Source: Pirellulales bacterium (GTDB lineage: Bacteria; Planctomycetota; Planctomycetia; Pirellulales; JAEUIK01). From it: a stretch of 64,000 bases of DNA. The position numbers and the translations under genes were made by a program. The stretch lies in NCBI GenBank assembly GCA_019694435.1, contig JAIBBZ010000005.1, positions 124,001 to 188,000 on the forward strand. Reading direction: 5' to 3'. The notes below the pieces were generated by a model. It was not told the origin of the DNA, did not search any database, and saw only the letters and a list, made by a program, of their open reading frames with translations. Position 1 is the first letter of the stretch. Each line of letters begins with the position of its first letter. Shown here piece after piece: positions 46,995 through 54,892 of the stretch.

Positions 46995-47123
46995 GGCAAT
47001 ACTCTCCCTGGTTAGCTGCGACAGAACGCAGACTACCATGGGAGGCTAGCCGGACTGAACTCGATCAGGTAGACCGTGGCCAAAATAGGGAGGCACCGCT
47101 TGAACTTTTCTAGGAAGCGTTCT

Positions 47124-49394
47124 TCAGAATTGGCCAGAACCTGTTTTTCGCTGTTCCAGCGGGCGAAGGAGGATCCGGTCGCCATGATGCACGCGAGGGT
47201 TTTGCTCACCGCTGGAATCGCGAATGATCGCGTTGAGTGTAAGAACGATTTGATTGGCGACCCCAACCGGCGCTCGGCCGATGTACTCGACAACCGCGCC
47301 CTCCGACAATAACGCGCTAATTCCTGCGTCCTGGTCCGTCAACATATCCAGCACCGTCTCGCCACCGTGTAGCGGACGACGTTTCACAGTGCCCGGTTGA
47401 TCCATGACCCCGACGAAACAATAGTGCTGACCCATGTCGTCGAGGATCACTTCGACTCGAGCGTCGAACCCTTGCTCCTCGCACCGAATGGCAATCGCCT
47501 GTTCGACCTGGGCGAGCGTTTTGCCAATGACTGCAAAACTGCCGAATCGTGGGATTTTCAGCGTGCCGTCGGGTGCTACCCTCCACGTCGGCTCCCTCGG
47601 CTGCTTGTCGTCCTGAATTGACCTGGGCGCCGAATCGACAAGCGCGTTGAGCGTAAAGGCAGCGGGAGCGTAATACATTTGCAGCTCGGAATCGCCCAAC
47701 ATCGACTTGAAGTGACTTGCGGCCGCGTCCCGGGCGGCGGCAAGGTTTTTGCCTTTCACGTCGACAGCGCCATAGCTGGCATTGAAGTGCAGGCTATGGT
47801 CAAAGGCGACGACATACGGGCCTTCGACCGGCTCACTGGCCAGCGTGTTACTGACCGAAACATGCACCACATCGCCGGGCTGGAGCATTCGCTCGTCGCG
47901 GGGCGTTAGCCTGACGTCGATTCGCAATCGGTCACCCGGCCCGAGGCGGAAAGCGTCACGCTCGACGATGGCCGCATTGATCTCGTCATTGGATCGTGGT
48001 TGCCGCTCCTCGTCAGTCGCGACTTCGCTCACGGGAGGTGCCACGGCGATTACGGGCGCGGGTCGATTGGCGCCGCCGGTGGAAGGAGGCGCGGTTTCTT
48101 CTGCGTTGATCCGAAGCGTCGACAGTGCCAGGCAGAGTAGCAGTGCCGAGGCGAGGACGAACCAGTGCATCACGGGGCGCATGGCTTGGGGGCAGTTTTC
48201 TGGAGGTAAAGCGAGCAAATCCATGATTCTCCTCCTCGTTGAAGGGTGACGATGGGCCATGGCAGTTCCTGGCGAGCGCGCGTTTCCCGTGGCCGCGAGC
48301 CACATCGTGAGCTGCTCGGCCAGGTCCACAGGATGGATCCCGCCACGCACGGCACGGTGATCGGCAGCTTGTTCCGCGGCGACAAGAAATGCGCGCCGCA
48401 CAACGTACAACAGCGGTTGCCACGGCAGGACGAGCAACGCGAGCTGAAAGCTTGCCTGGGCCAGATTATCCCGGCGCTGGGCATGCGCCAGTTCGTGACA
48501 GGCGACCTGGTACCAGTCTGCATTCCTGGGCGCCTGAGTGGGAATTAGGACAACTGGCCGACGGATGCCCGACAACGTCGGCACCTTAATGTCGGATGAG
48601 TGGCGCACCTGGAATCGACCGGCGAATCTCAGGGCCGCTGCCGCACGGTTAAACTCAGCCGTGATCTTCGCCGGTACATCGTACAACGAGCGTCGTCGAA
48701 GCCGGGCCAGGGTTTGGACGTCGTGCGCGATCCTTGCAAATCGCCAACCAACCAGTAATACCCAGCCCATTGCTGTGACGAGCCAAGGATTGGGCAGAAG
48801 TCTCGAGTCATGCTCGGCCAGCGATTCGAGCTGCGCGGCCGACGTGAATTCAGGCAGCAAGGCCGTGTCATCGAGGCTGCTCGCCGCTGGAACATGCCTG
48901 GGGACCCTTGCAGGCTCCGCATTCAGCGCCGCTGTATCGGCGGTTGCCTGGTCCGCGAACGGTTCGCTGTCAGGTAATTCGCCTTGCGGTACGAACAATG
49001 ACCGCAGTGTTGGGTGTGTTGCCGCAACTGGCGCCGGCTTGGCCCCGGCAGTTGATGCGCCGGGCATCGACCTGCTGTATGCAACGCTTCCCGTAGCCGC
49101 CTCCGGTACTGGCAGCGCAGTTGACCACGCGTGCGGCAGCGACCAGGTGATTTCATGCCTGGTCGAGCGGAGGGCAGTCGTCAACAGCGGCGTCACCACC
49201 GCCAGGCACACCGTCGCCAGGCAGACCTCCGCCCTCCAAGCCCCCGACTGCTTGCGGCACAGCCGCTCGACCGCCAAGCCAATCAGGCAAACGACGGTCG
49301 ATTGCCAAAGGCAGTTCCAGGCAAACAGTTGCCAGGCGTCGCGCTCGACCAGCGACATCAAACTGGCCAGGATATCCGCCCCGAGTTCAGCCAT
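47124..49394 (-). CDS. M56-type peptidase (BlaR1-like) fused to polysaccharide-export-like domains
   Basis: A 756-aa protein. N-terminal hydrophobic segments (about 33-50, 60-78, 205-220) frame an M56 domain with the zinc motif HELAH (His300, Glu301, His304) followed by downstream acidic AEQAADHRAV (Glu341). A further transmembrane segment lies at 410-428 (WFVLASALLLCLALSTLRIN). From about residue 480 come two beta-rich units: FRLGPGDRLRIDVRLTPRDERMLQPGDVVHVSVSN and WRVAPDGTLKIPRFGSFAVIGKTLAQVEQAIAIRCEEQ, with VGVMDQPGTVKRRPLHGGETVLDMLTDQ (SLBB-like), as in Wza-type export proteins. BlaR1 relatives cleave BlaI in response to a signal sensed outside. It overlaps blaI by 8 bp. Confidence 0.75.
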   Translation of the reverse strand: MAELGADILASLMSLVERDAWQLFAWNCLWQSTVVCLIGLAVERLCRKQSGAWRAEVCLATVCLAVVTPLLTTALRSTRHEITWSLPHAWSTALPVPEAATGSVAYSRSMPGASTAGAKPAPVAATHPTLRSLFVPQGELPDSEPFADQATADTAALNAEPARVPRHVPAASSLDDTALLPEFTSAAQLESLAEHDSRLLPNPWLVTAMGWVLLVGWRFARIAHDVQTLARLRRRSLYDVPAKITAEFNRAAAALRFAGRFQVRHSSDIKVPTLSGIRRPVVLIPTQAPRNADWYQVACHELAHAQRRDNLAQASFQLALLVLPWQPLLYVVRRAFLVAAEQAADHRAVRGGIHPVDLAEQLTMWLAATGNARSPGTAMAHRHPSTRRRIMDLLALPPENCPQAMRPVMHWFVLASALLLCLALSTLRINAEETAPPSTGGANRPAPVIAVAPPVSEVATDEERQPRSNDEINAAIVERDAFRLGPGDRLRIDVRLTPRDERMLQPGDVVHVSVSNTLASEPVEGPYVVAFDHSLHFNASYGAVDVKGKNLAAARDAAASHFKSMLGDSELQMYYAPAAFTLNALVDSAPRSIQDDKQPREPTWRVAPDGTLKIPRFGSFAVIGKTLAQVEQAIAIRCEEQGFDARVEVILDDMGQHYCFVGVMDQPGTVKRRPLHGGETVLDMLTDQDAGISALLSEGAVVEYIGRAPVGVANQIVLTLNAIIRDSSGEQNPRVHHGDRILLRPLEQRKTGSGQF

Positions 49395-49785
49395 GGCGCA
49401 GCTCCCGGCGACGTTGTTCGATCAGTTGCCGCAGCTCGCGCAATTCCTCGTCGGACGCAGGATGGAGTTCCAATAGCTGCGAAACGAGCTCTCGGGCATC
49501 GCCGGCGAAATGCTTGTGCAGCAGTTCGCCGAGACTGCTGGTGCGGTTTTGTTTGCGGCTAACGCGCGCCGAGTATTGATAGGCGCGACCCCGCGCGCGG
49601 TGTTGTACCCAGCCCTTTTTTTCGAGCTTCTGCAGGGCAACCAGAACGGTCGTATAAGTCACTTCGTGGCCGGCGGCACCGAGGCGTTCGTGCAGTTCGG
49701 CCACGGTCGCCGGCCCTCGATCCCAGAGGAATTCAATGAGCTGTCGTTGCAGCGGACCCAGCGACTTGACGTCGAAATGTGCCAT
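49387..49785 (-). CDS. BlaI/MecI/CopY-family transcriptional repressor
   Basis: A 132-aa winged-helix regulator: LGPLQRQLIEFLWDRGPATVAELHERLG, then TYTTVLVALQKLEKKGWVQHRARGRAYQYSARVSR, and a C-terminal dimerisation helix region with EELRELRQLIEQRRRELRHG. This is the BlaI family, which represses by binding TACA-N2-TGTA-type sites as a dimer and is inactivated when the cognate BlaR1-like M56 peptidase is activated. The gene overlaps the M56 gene by 8 bp, so the two are a typical pair made together. A candidate operator lies upstream at 49829-49850. No beta-lactamase is in the window, so the regulated process is unknown. Confidence 0.88.
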   Translation of the reverse strand: MAHFDVKSLGPLQRQLIEFLWDRGPATVAELHERLGAAGHEVTYTTVLVALQKLEKKGWVQHRARGRAYQYSARVSRKQNRTSSLGELLHKHFAGDARELVSQLLELHPASDEELRELRQLIEQRRRELRHG

Positions 49786-49828
49786 GTTGTTCCGTGAAAG
49801 GCAGCCATTCCCGGGGGAGTGATCTGTC

Positions 49829-49850
49829 TACGTCTGTACGACGTACGTCG
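49829..49850 (-). promoter_or_regulatory. candidate BlaI operator upstream of the blaI/M56 pair
   Basis: TACGTCTGTA at 49829-49838 differs by one base from the TACA-N2-TGTA core bound by BlaI/MecI, and it abuts the perfect 12-bp palindrome CGACGTACGTCG (49839-49850). The site is about 44-65 bp upstream of the blaI start, a proper place for autoregulation. The plus-strand Nramp-like gene starts ~224 bp beyond it and could also be regulated. This is inference from sequence likeness. Confidence 0.45.
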
Positions 49851-50073
49851 GTGAATCGTAGCCAGAGAGTGGGCGAAGTCAAGCAAATTCGCAGGCAGGC
49901 ACGATCAGCCTTCGCGGCTCGTTTGCCGAACACGAAGACTGGATTCCCCAGCTTGGGTTGCGCCCGGTGTCGTGTTAGAACGGGACGCCGACGGCAGCCG
50001 GCTGGAGGAGCAAGTTGCCGTCGGGGAGTTGCTTTGCTCGATGGCCGCGAGTCCCAGGGGGCCGCTTCTCGGC

Positions 50074-51552
50074 ATGGAAAACCAAGCGCCGTACGAACCG
50101 TACGCCCTGTCGAACGAAACGATTCAGGAGCCGCCGCGCAGCCTGCCGGCGGCCCTGCGCAAAATCGGGCCCGGCATCATTTTGGCCGGCAGCATCGTCG
50201 GCTCGGGCGAATTGCTGCTGACCACCGCGCTTGGCGCGCAATACGGCTTCGTGTTTCTGTGGCTGATCTTGTTCAGTTGCGTGATCAAGGTCTTCGTCCA
50301 GATCGAGCTCGGGCGCTACGCCATTTCTTCCGGCAAGCCGACCCTCGCCGGGCTCGATGATTTGCCGGGACCGCGCCTGGGGACGCATTGGCTCGTCTGG
50401 TGGTGGTTCATCATGTTGTTGATCACCGTCGTGCAACTGGGCGCCATGGCCGGTGGCGTGGGCCAGGCCGTGCACCTGGCCTTTCCCCAGGGTTCGCCGT
50501 GGCTGGCCGAACGGTTGAAAGGCATCTGGCCGGGCATCAGCCAGGCGATCGCCGAAAAGCCCGAGCACCCGTGGGCCGTGCTGGCCGCGATGGCCGCGAT
50601 CTTGCTGTTGCTCAGCGGCGGGTACCGGCGCATCGAGCGCATCACCACGCTGCTCGTGGCCGCCGTAACGCTGATCACCGTGGCTTGCGTGTGCATGCTG
50701 CCGGCGACGGGTTACCCGCTACGGCTGGGCGACCTGCGCGAGGGTTTTTCACTCGATGCGTTGTTCTTGTCGAGTACCGCGATCGCGGCGGCGTTTGGCG
50801 CGTTTGGCATCACCGGCGTCGGGGCTTCGGAGCTGTACGCCTATCCGTATTGGTGCCTGGAAAAGGGCTATGCGCGATTCACGGGCCCCTGCAGTCCCGA
50901 TCCGCGATGGGTCGATCGTGCCAAGGGCTGGTTGCGGGTGATGTATCTCGATGCTTGGGTCAGCATGGTGGTGTTCACCACGGCTACCGTCGCGTTCTAC
51001 CTGCTGGGGGCGACCGTGCTGCACCGCCAAGGGTTGCATCCGGAAAAGGGGCAGATGATCGCCACACTGGCCGAGATGTACGTCCCGGCCTTTGGCGAGT
51101 GGACGAAGATCTTCTTCCTCATCGGGGTCTGGGCCGTGCTGTTCAAGACGCTGTACGTGGCTTCGGCGGCCAACAGCCGATTGACGGCCGACTTCTTGGG
51201 CCTGGTCAAGGCGGTCCGGTATCGCAGCGACGCGCAGCGCCACTGGTGGACCGGCGTGTTCTGCGTGATCTACCCCGCCGTGGGGCTGCTGCTCTATCTG
51301 TATTACCGCGATCCGAAGCTGATGGTGATCATCGGCGGTTTTGTGCAGGCCGCGACGCTGCCGATCATCGCCGGCGCGGCGCTCTACCTGCGCTACCGCC
51401 GCACCGATCCGCGGCTGGCGCCTTCGCGCTGGTCCGATTTCTGGCTGTGGTTCGCCTTCGTGACGATCACGATCGTTGCGGTGTTCGCGATCGACGCCGC
51501 GACCGGCGGCAACTTGATGCAGATCCTCACCGGCGGTAAGGCGAGCGCTTAG
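50074..51552 (+). CDS. Nramp-related membrane transporter lacking the metal-binding motifs
   Basis: A 492-aa polytopic membrane protein with about 10-11 hydrophobic segments. The first segment reads GPGIILAGSIVGSGELLLTTALGAQYGF (residues 32-59), which aligns with Nramp TM1, but the metal-binding DPGN is replaced by VGSGE. The Nramp TM6 Met/Ala-Pro-His motif is replaced by GASELYAYPYW. The family resemblance therefore stands, but typical Mn/Fe binding does not; an Nramp-related protein with a different substrate is more likely. Two earlier in-frame starts exist (49972 and 50041). It is followed, after a 438-bp gap, by a two-component system. Confidence 0.7.
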   Translation: MENQAPYEPYALSNETIQEPPRSLPAALRKIGPGIILAGSIVGSGELLLTTALGAQYGFVFLWLILFSCVIKVFVQIELGRYAISSGKPTLAGLDDLPGPRLGTHWLVWWWFIMLLITVVQLGAMAGGVGQAVHLAFPQGSPWLAERLKGIWPGISQAIAEKPEHPWAVLAAMAAILLLLSGGYRRIERITTLLVAAVTLITVACVCMLPATGYPLRLGDLREGFSLDALFLSSTAIAAAFGAFGITGVGASELYAYPYWCLEKGYARFTGPCSPDPRWVDRAKGWLRVMYLDAWVSMVVFTTATVAFYLLGATVLHRQGLHPEKGQMIATLAEMYVPAFGEWTKIFFLIGVWAVLFKTLYVASAANSRLTADFLGLVKAVRYRSDAQRHWWTGVFCVIYPAVGLLLYLYYRDPKLMVIIGGFVQAATLPIIAGAALYLRYRRTDPRLAPSRWSDFWLWFAFVTITIVAVFAIDAATGGNLMQILTGGKASA

Positions 51553-51990
51553 TCGTCGGCATCGCGCGGCGGGTCTGCGCTCGTCGTGGGCGCTGCAGAG
51601 CCTGTGCGTGCGTTCGCTGGCCGAGAATCTTCCACCGAGCCACGGCCTGGAATGCAGCGCGGCCGTCGTCGACGCACCGTGGCGTGATGTGCCGACCGCA
51701 GGCCGCTGACCGTCCCAGGCAATGTCCATGCCACGGGTCGATGCCAGGCAATCCCCGGCGATTTACGGCAATTCTTGCACACTGCGACGTCCGACCAGGC
51801 TGCCGACCGCGATGGGGCATGTCGAACGGCGCGACACACGCGGCTATCGACGCGACAGGCTGACAAGAGCCTGGGCATGCTGGCCTCGACGGGGCATCTA
51901 GGGCGCCAGGCGGCGAGGCATTAGGATCGTGGTATTCGCGATTTCCTCGACACCGTTTGCATTCAGGCTCCCTCGCATCGACGCGATGGC
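51553..51990. other. 438-bp intergenic region, no gene recognised
   Basis: This region lies between the Nramp-like gene and the histidine kinase, both on the plus strand. I find no RNA gene or credible reading frame. The sequence CCAGGCAAT occurs twice near 51716 and 51751, but as a loose repeat only. Presumably a promoter for the two-component pair lies here; no clear -35/-10 or -24/-12 element was convincing. Confidence 0.4.
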
Positions 51991-53457
51991 ATGATGACCG
52001 ACGAACACCCGTCATTTGCGCACGCCGATCGGGCACCCCGCACGCACCGCCTGCGGTGGCCGTTACAGGCGCAGTTGCTGGGGCCGTCGATTGCGCTGGT
52101 CCTGCTGACGACCTGCCTGGCCACGGGATTGACGGCCGCATGGACCGTGCGCCGAGTGCGCCAAGAGCAGGCGCAGCGGTTGGAGCAAACCGCCGCAACG
52201 CTGGCCGAGGCCACGTTTCCCCTGACGGCGCGGGTGCTGGAGCAATCGCGCGCGCTGTCCGGCGCCGAGTTCGTGATTCTCGACGCGGACCACGCGATCG
52301 CACAGTCCACGCTCGAGTTGCCGGCGGCCGATGCGCGCGTCGTAGCGGCGCGGCTGGCCGACCAAGGCCCAGGGCCGTTCGCTGATTCTTTCGAACTGGA
52401 TTGCGCGCGCGGCAGATACCTGGCCCGCGCGGCGCGGCTCGCCAGGCAGCCCACCGGCGACGCGACCATCCTGGTCGTGCTCCAGCCGCGCGACGAATTG
52501 ACCGCGCAAATCCGCCAGTCGGTATTGCCGGCGATTCTCGCGGGCGGGCTGGCGGCGATCATTTCGTCGGCGATCGCCAGTTGGCTGGCACGCCGCTTCA
52601 CATTGCCGATCCGCGAGTTGGTTCGCCAGACGGCGGCGATCTCGGTGGGGCGATTCGCCCCCCTGCCCACGCCGGATCGCAACGACGAGTTCCGAGATCT
52701 GGCCGAATCGATCAACGCCATGGCGCGGCGCTTGGCCTCGTACGAGCGCGAGGTGCGCCAACACGAGCGGCTGCGCTCGATGGGCGAATTGGCCGGGGCG
52801 ATGGCGCACCAGTTGCGCAACACGGCCGCCGGCACGCGAATCGCCGTCGAACTGCACCAACGGCGGTGCCTGACGGCCGAGAGCGACGAATCGCTGGCCG
52901 TGGTTTTGCGTCAACTCCGCTTGATGGAATCGTTCCTGCGGCAGTTTCTGGCAGTGGACAATCACGAACCAATCGAGTTGCGGAGCGTCGATTTCGGCGA
53001 GATCGTGGCCGACGCCGTCGAGCTCGTGGCGCCGCTGTTTGCCCACGCCGACGTGCGTCTCGATACCAGCCAGATCGAGCCTGCCAGGCTGCTCGGCGAT
53101 CGCGAATCGCTGCACCAGTTGGCAACGAACCTGCTGCTCAACGCGCTCGAGGCGGCGCGCGTGGAATCGGCCACGGCGGCCGAGGTCCGCGTCGAGCTCG
53201 CCGCAAGCGGTGAAGAGACCGGCAACTTGATTGTCGAGGACACCGGCGCGGGCGTGCCAGCAGCCATCGCGCCACGATTGTTTCAATCATTCGTCACGAC
53301 TAAGCGCAACGGCGTGGGGCTGGGCCTGTATTGCGCCCAGCAGGCGGCGCAGCGGCACGGCGGCAGTTTGCGGTACGAGCGCGTGGCGGGACGCACGCGG
53401 TTTGTTTTCGAGTTTCCCCGGGTGAGTCAGGAACATGGCGCACGTCTTTCTTGTTGA
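51991..53457 (+). CDS. sensor histidine kinase (NtrB-like)
   Basis: A 488-aa membrane kinase. Transmembrane segments lie at about 32-53 and 178-199, with an extracytoplasmic sensor domain between them and a HAMP domain after the second (RRFTLPIRELVRQTAAISVGRFAPL). The H-box is ELAGAMAHQLRNTAAGTRIAVELHQ with His273, and the ATPase motifs are present: NLLLNALEAARVE (N-box), VEDTGAGVPAAIAPRLFQSF (G1) and GVGLGLYCAQQAAQRHGGSL (G2). It autophosphorylates on His and passes the phosphate to the regulator encoded immediately downstream, whose gene overlaps this one by 23 bp. The sensed signal is unknown. Confidence 0.93.
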   Translation: MMTDEHPSFAHADRAPRTHRLRWPLQAQLLGPSIALVLLTTCLATGLTAAWTVRRVRQEQAQRLEQTAATLAEATFPLTARVLEQSRALSGAEFVILDADHAIAQSTLELPAADARVVAARLADQGPGPFADSFELDCARGRYLARAARLARQPTGDATILVVLQPRDELTAQIRQSVLPAILAGGLAAIISSAIASWLARRFTLPIRELVRQTAAISVGRFAPLPTPDRNDEFRDLAESINAMARRLASYEREVRQHERLRSMGELAGAMAHQLRNTAAGTRIAVELHQRRCLTAESDESLAVVLRQLRLMESFLRQFLAVDNHEPIELRSVDFGEIVADAVELVAPLFAHADVRLDTSQIEPARLLGDRESLHQLATNLLLNALEAARVESATAAEVRVELAASGEETGNLIVEDTGAGVPAAIAPRLFQSFVTTKRNGVGLGLYCAQQAAQRHGGSLRYERVAGRTRFVFEFPRVSQEHGARLSC

Positions 53458-54874
53458 CGACGAGCAGGCGGTTTGTTGGGGTCTTGCGCAGTTGGTGCGC
53501 GAGCTGGGCCATACGGCTTCGACGGCGTCGTCGGCCGAGCAGGCGTTCGACCGGCTCGACACGATTGCGCCCGACGTCATCGTGCTCGACGTCCGGCTGC
53601 CGGGCATCGACGGCATCTCGGCCATCGATCGATTTCGGCAGCGGCTCGGGCAGGTGCCGATCATCGTCATCACGGCGTTTGGCGAATTGGCCGTGGCCGT
53701 GGCCGCCGTGCGCAAGGGCGCCTTCGACTACCTCGTCAAGCCGTTCGACCTGAAGGTCGCGCAACGTGCCATCGAACGGGCCATTGCCTCGCCATCCGCA
53801 GCAGTCGACCAGCGCACTCCGCCGGGACCAGTCACGAGCGAGACCGACGACGAAATCATCGGCTCGTCGCCCGGCATGCAAGAGGTGTTCAAGCAAGTCG
53901 CCATGGTCGCCGCGACCGACGCTTGCGTGCACGTGCAAGGCGAGAGCGGCTCGGGCAAGGAGCTCATTGCCAGGGCCATTCACCGCTTCAGCCGCAGGCA
54001 CGCCGGACCTTTTGTGCCGGTCAATCTGGCGGCACTCAGCCCCAGCCTGGCCGAGAGCGAGCTGTTCGGCCACGTGAAGGGTTCGTTCACCGGCGCCGAA
54101 GTCCAACGCAAAGGGCTGCTCGAGCAGGCCCATGGCGGTACCGTCTTTTTCGACGAGGTGGCCGACATTCCGCTGAACGTGCAGGTCAAGCTGTTGCGCG
54201 TGCTGGAGCGCGGCGAGATCTGGCCGGTGGGCGCCGAGCGGCCCCTTCTGTGCGACTTCCGCGTGGTCACGGCGACGCATCAACAGCTCGGCGCCATGGT
54301 CGCCGAGGGCCAGTTTCGGCACGATCTCTATTTTCGCCTGCGGGCGTTCGAAATCTTGTTGCCGCCGTTGCGCGAGCGCGCCGGCGACATTCGCGATCTG
54401 GCCCAACACTTTCTGCAGCGTCTGGCCGCGAAGAACCGCAGCGCATGTCCTGCGCTGGCACCGGAGACCGTCGAGGAACTCGAGCGACGCCCCTGGTGGG
54501 GCAACGCGCGGGAGCTGCGCAACGCGCTCGAACATGCCATGATCCTGGCACGCGGCGGATCGATCTTGCCCGAGCATCTGCCGCCGCCGGCGTCGTCCCC
54601 GCAGTCGCCGAACGCAGCAGCCGAATTGTCGCTCGAGCAAGTCATCGACCGCTGGACCCGGCAACAACTCGCGATCGAGCCCGACGCTTGCGATCTTCAC
54701 GAACGACTGTTGCAGACGGTCGAACCGCCGTTGCTCCGGGCGGTCCTGCAGCGGCACGGTGGACAATACCTCGCGGCGTCGCGGCAGCTCGGGCTGCATC
54801 GGGTCACGTTGCGGCGCAAACTTGGCCCGGCCGATGCCGCCGCGCCCCCGGCACCAGCGAGCGAGAGTGAATAG
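53435..54874 (+). CDS. sigma-54-dependent response regulator (NtrC-like)
   Basis: A 479-aa protein. The receiver domain has VDDE (8-11) and the phosphorylated Asp52 in IVLDVRLPG. The AAA+ domain has Walker A GESGSGKE (169-176), the sigma-54 loop GSFTGA (216-221, variant of GAFTGA) and Walker B GGTVFFDE (234-241). The C-terminus has a Fis-type helix-turn-helix (RAVLQRHGGQYLAASRQLGLHRVTLRRKL). It activates sigma-54 promoters when phosphorylated, and its kinase partner is the overlapping upstream gene. CAGGAAC precedes the ATG. Which promoters it binds is not evident; no convincing -24/-12 site was found in the window. It converges on the giant gene, with its stop ~18 bp away. Confidence 0.93.
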   Translation: MAHVFLVDDEQAVCWGLAQLVRELGHTASTASSAEQAFDRLDTIAPDVIVLDVRLPGIDGISAIDRFRQRLGQVPIIVITAFGELAVAVAAVRKGAFDYLVKPFDLKVAQRAIERAIASPSAAVDQRTPPGPVTSETDDEIIGSSPGMQEVFKQVAMVAATDACVHVQGESGSGKELIARAIHRFSRRHAGPFVPVNLAALSPSLAESELFGHVKGSFTGAEVQRKGLLEQAHGGTVFFDEVADIPLNVQVKLLRVLERGEIWPVGAERPLLCDFRVVTATHQQLGAMVAEGQFRHDLYFRLRAFEILLPPLRERAGDIRDLAQHFLQRLAAKNRSACPALAPETVEELERRPWWGNARELRNALEHAMILARGGSILPEHLPPPASSPQSPNAAAELSLEQVIDRWTRQQLAIEPDACDLHERLLQTVEPPLLRAVLQRHGGQYLAASRQLGLHRVTLRRKLGPADAAAPPAPASESE

Positions 54875-54892
54875 CGACGCTTGCGCGGCGGA

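Noticed and set aside
51711-51733. Possible sigma-54 promoter (GG-N10-GC spacing near AGGCAATGTCCATGCC)
   Set aside because: Only the spacing agrees; the flanking bases fit the consensus poorly and the site is ~250 bp from the kinase gene.
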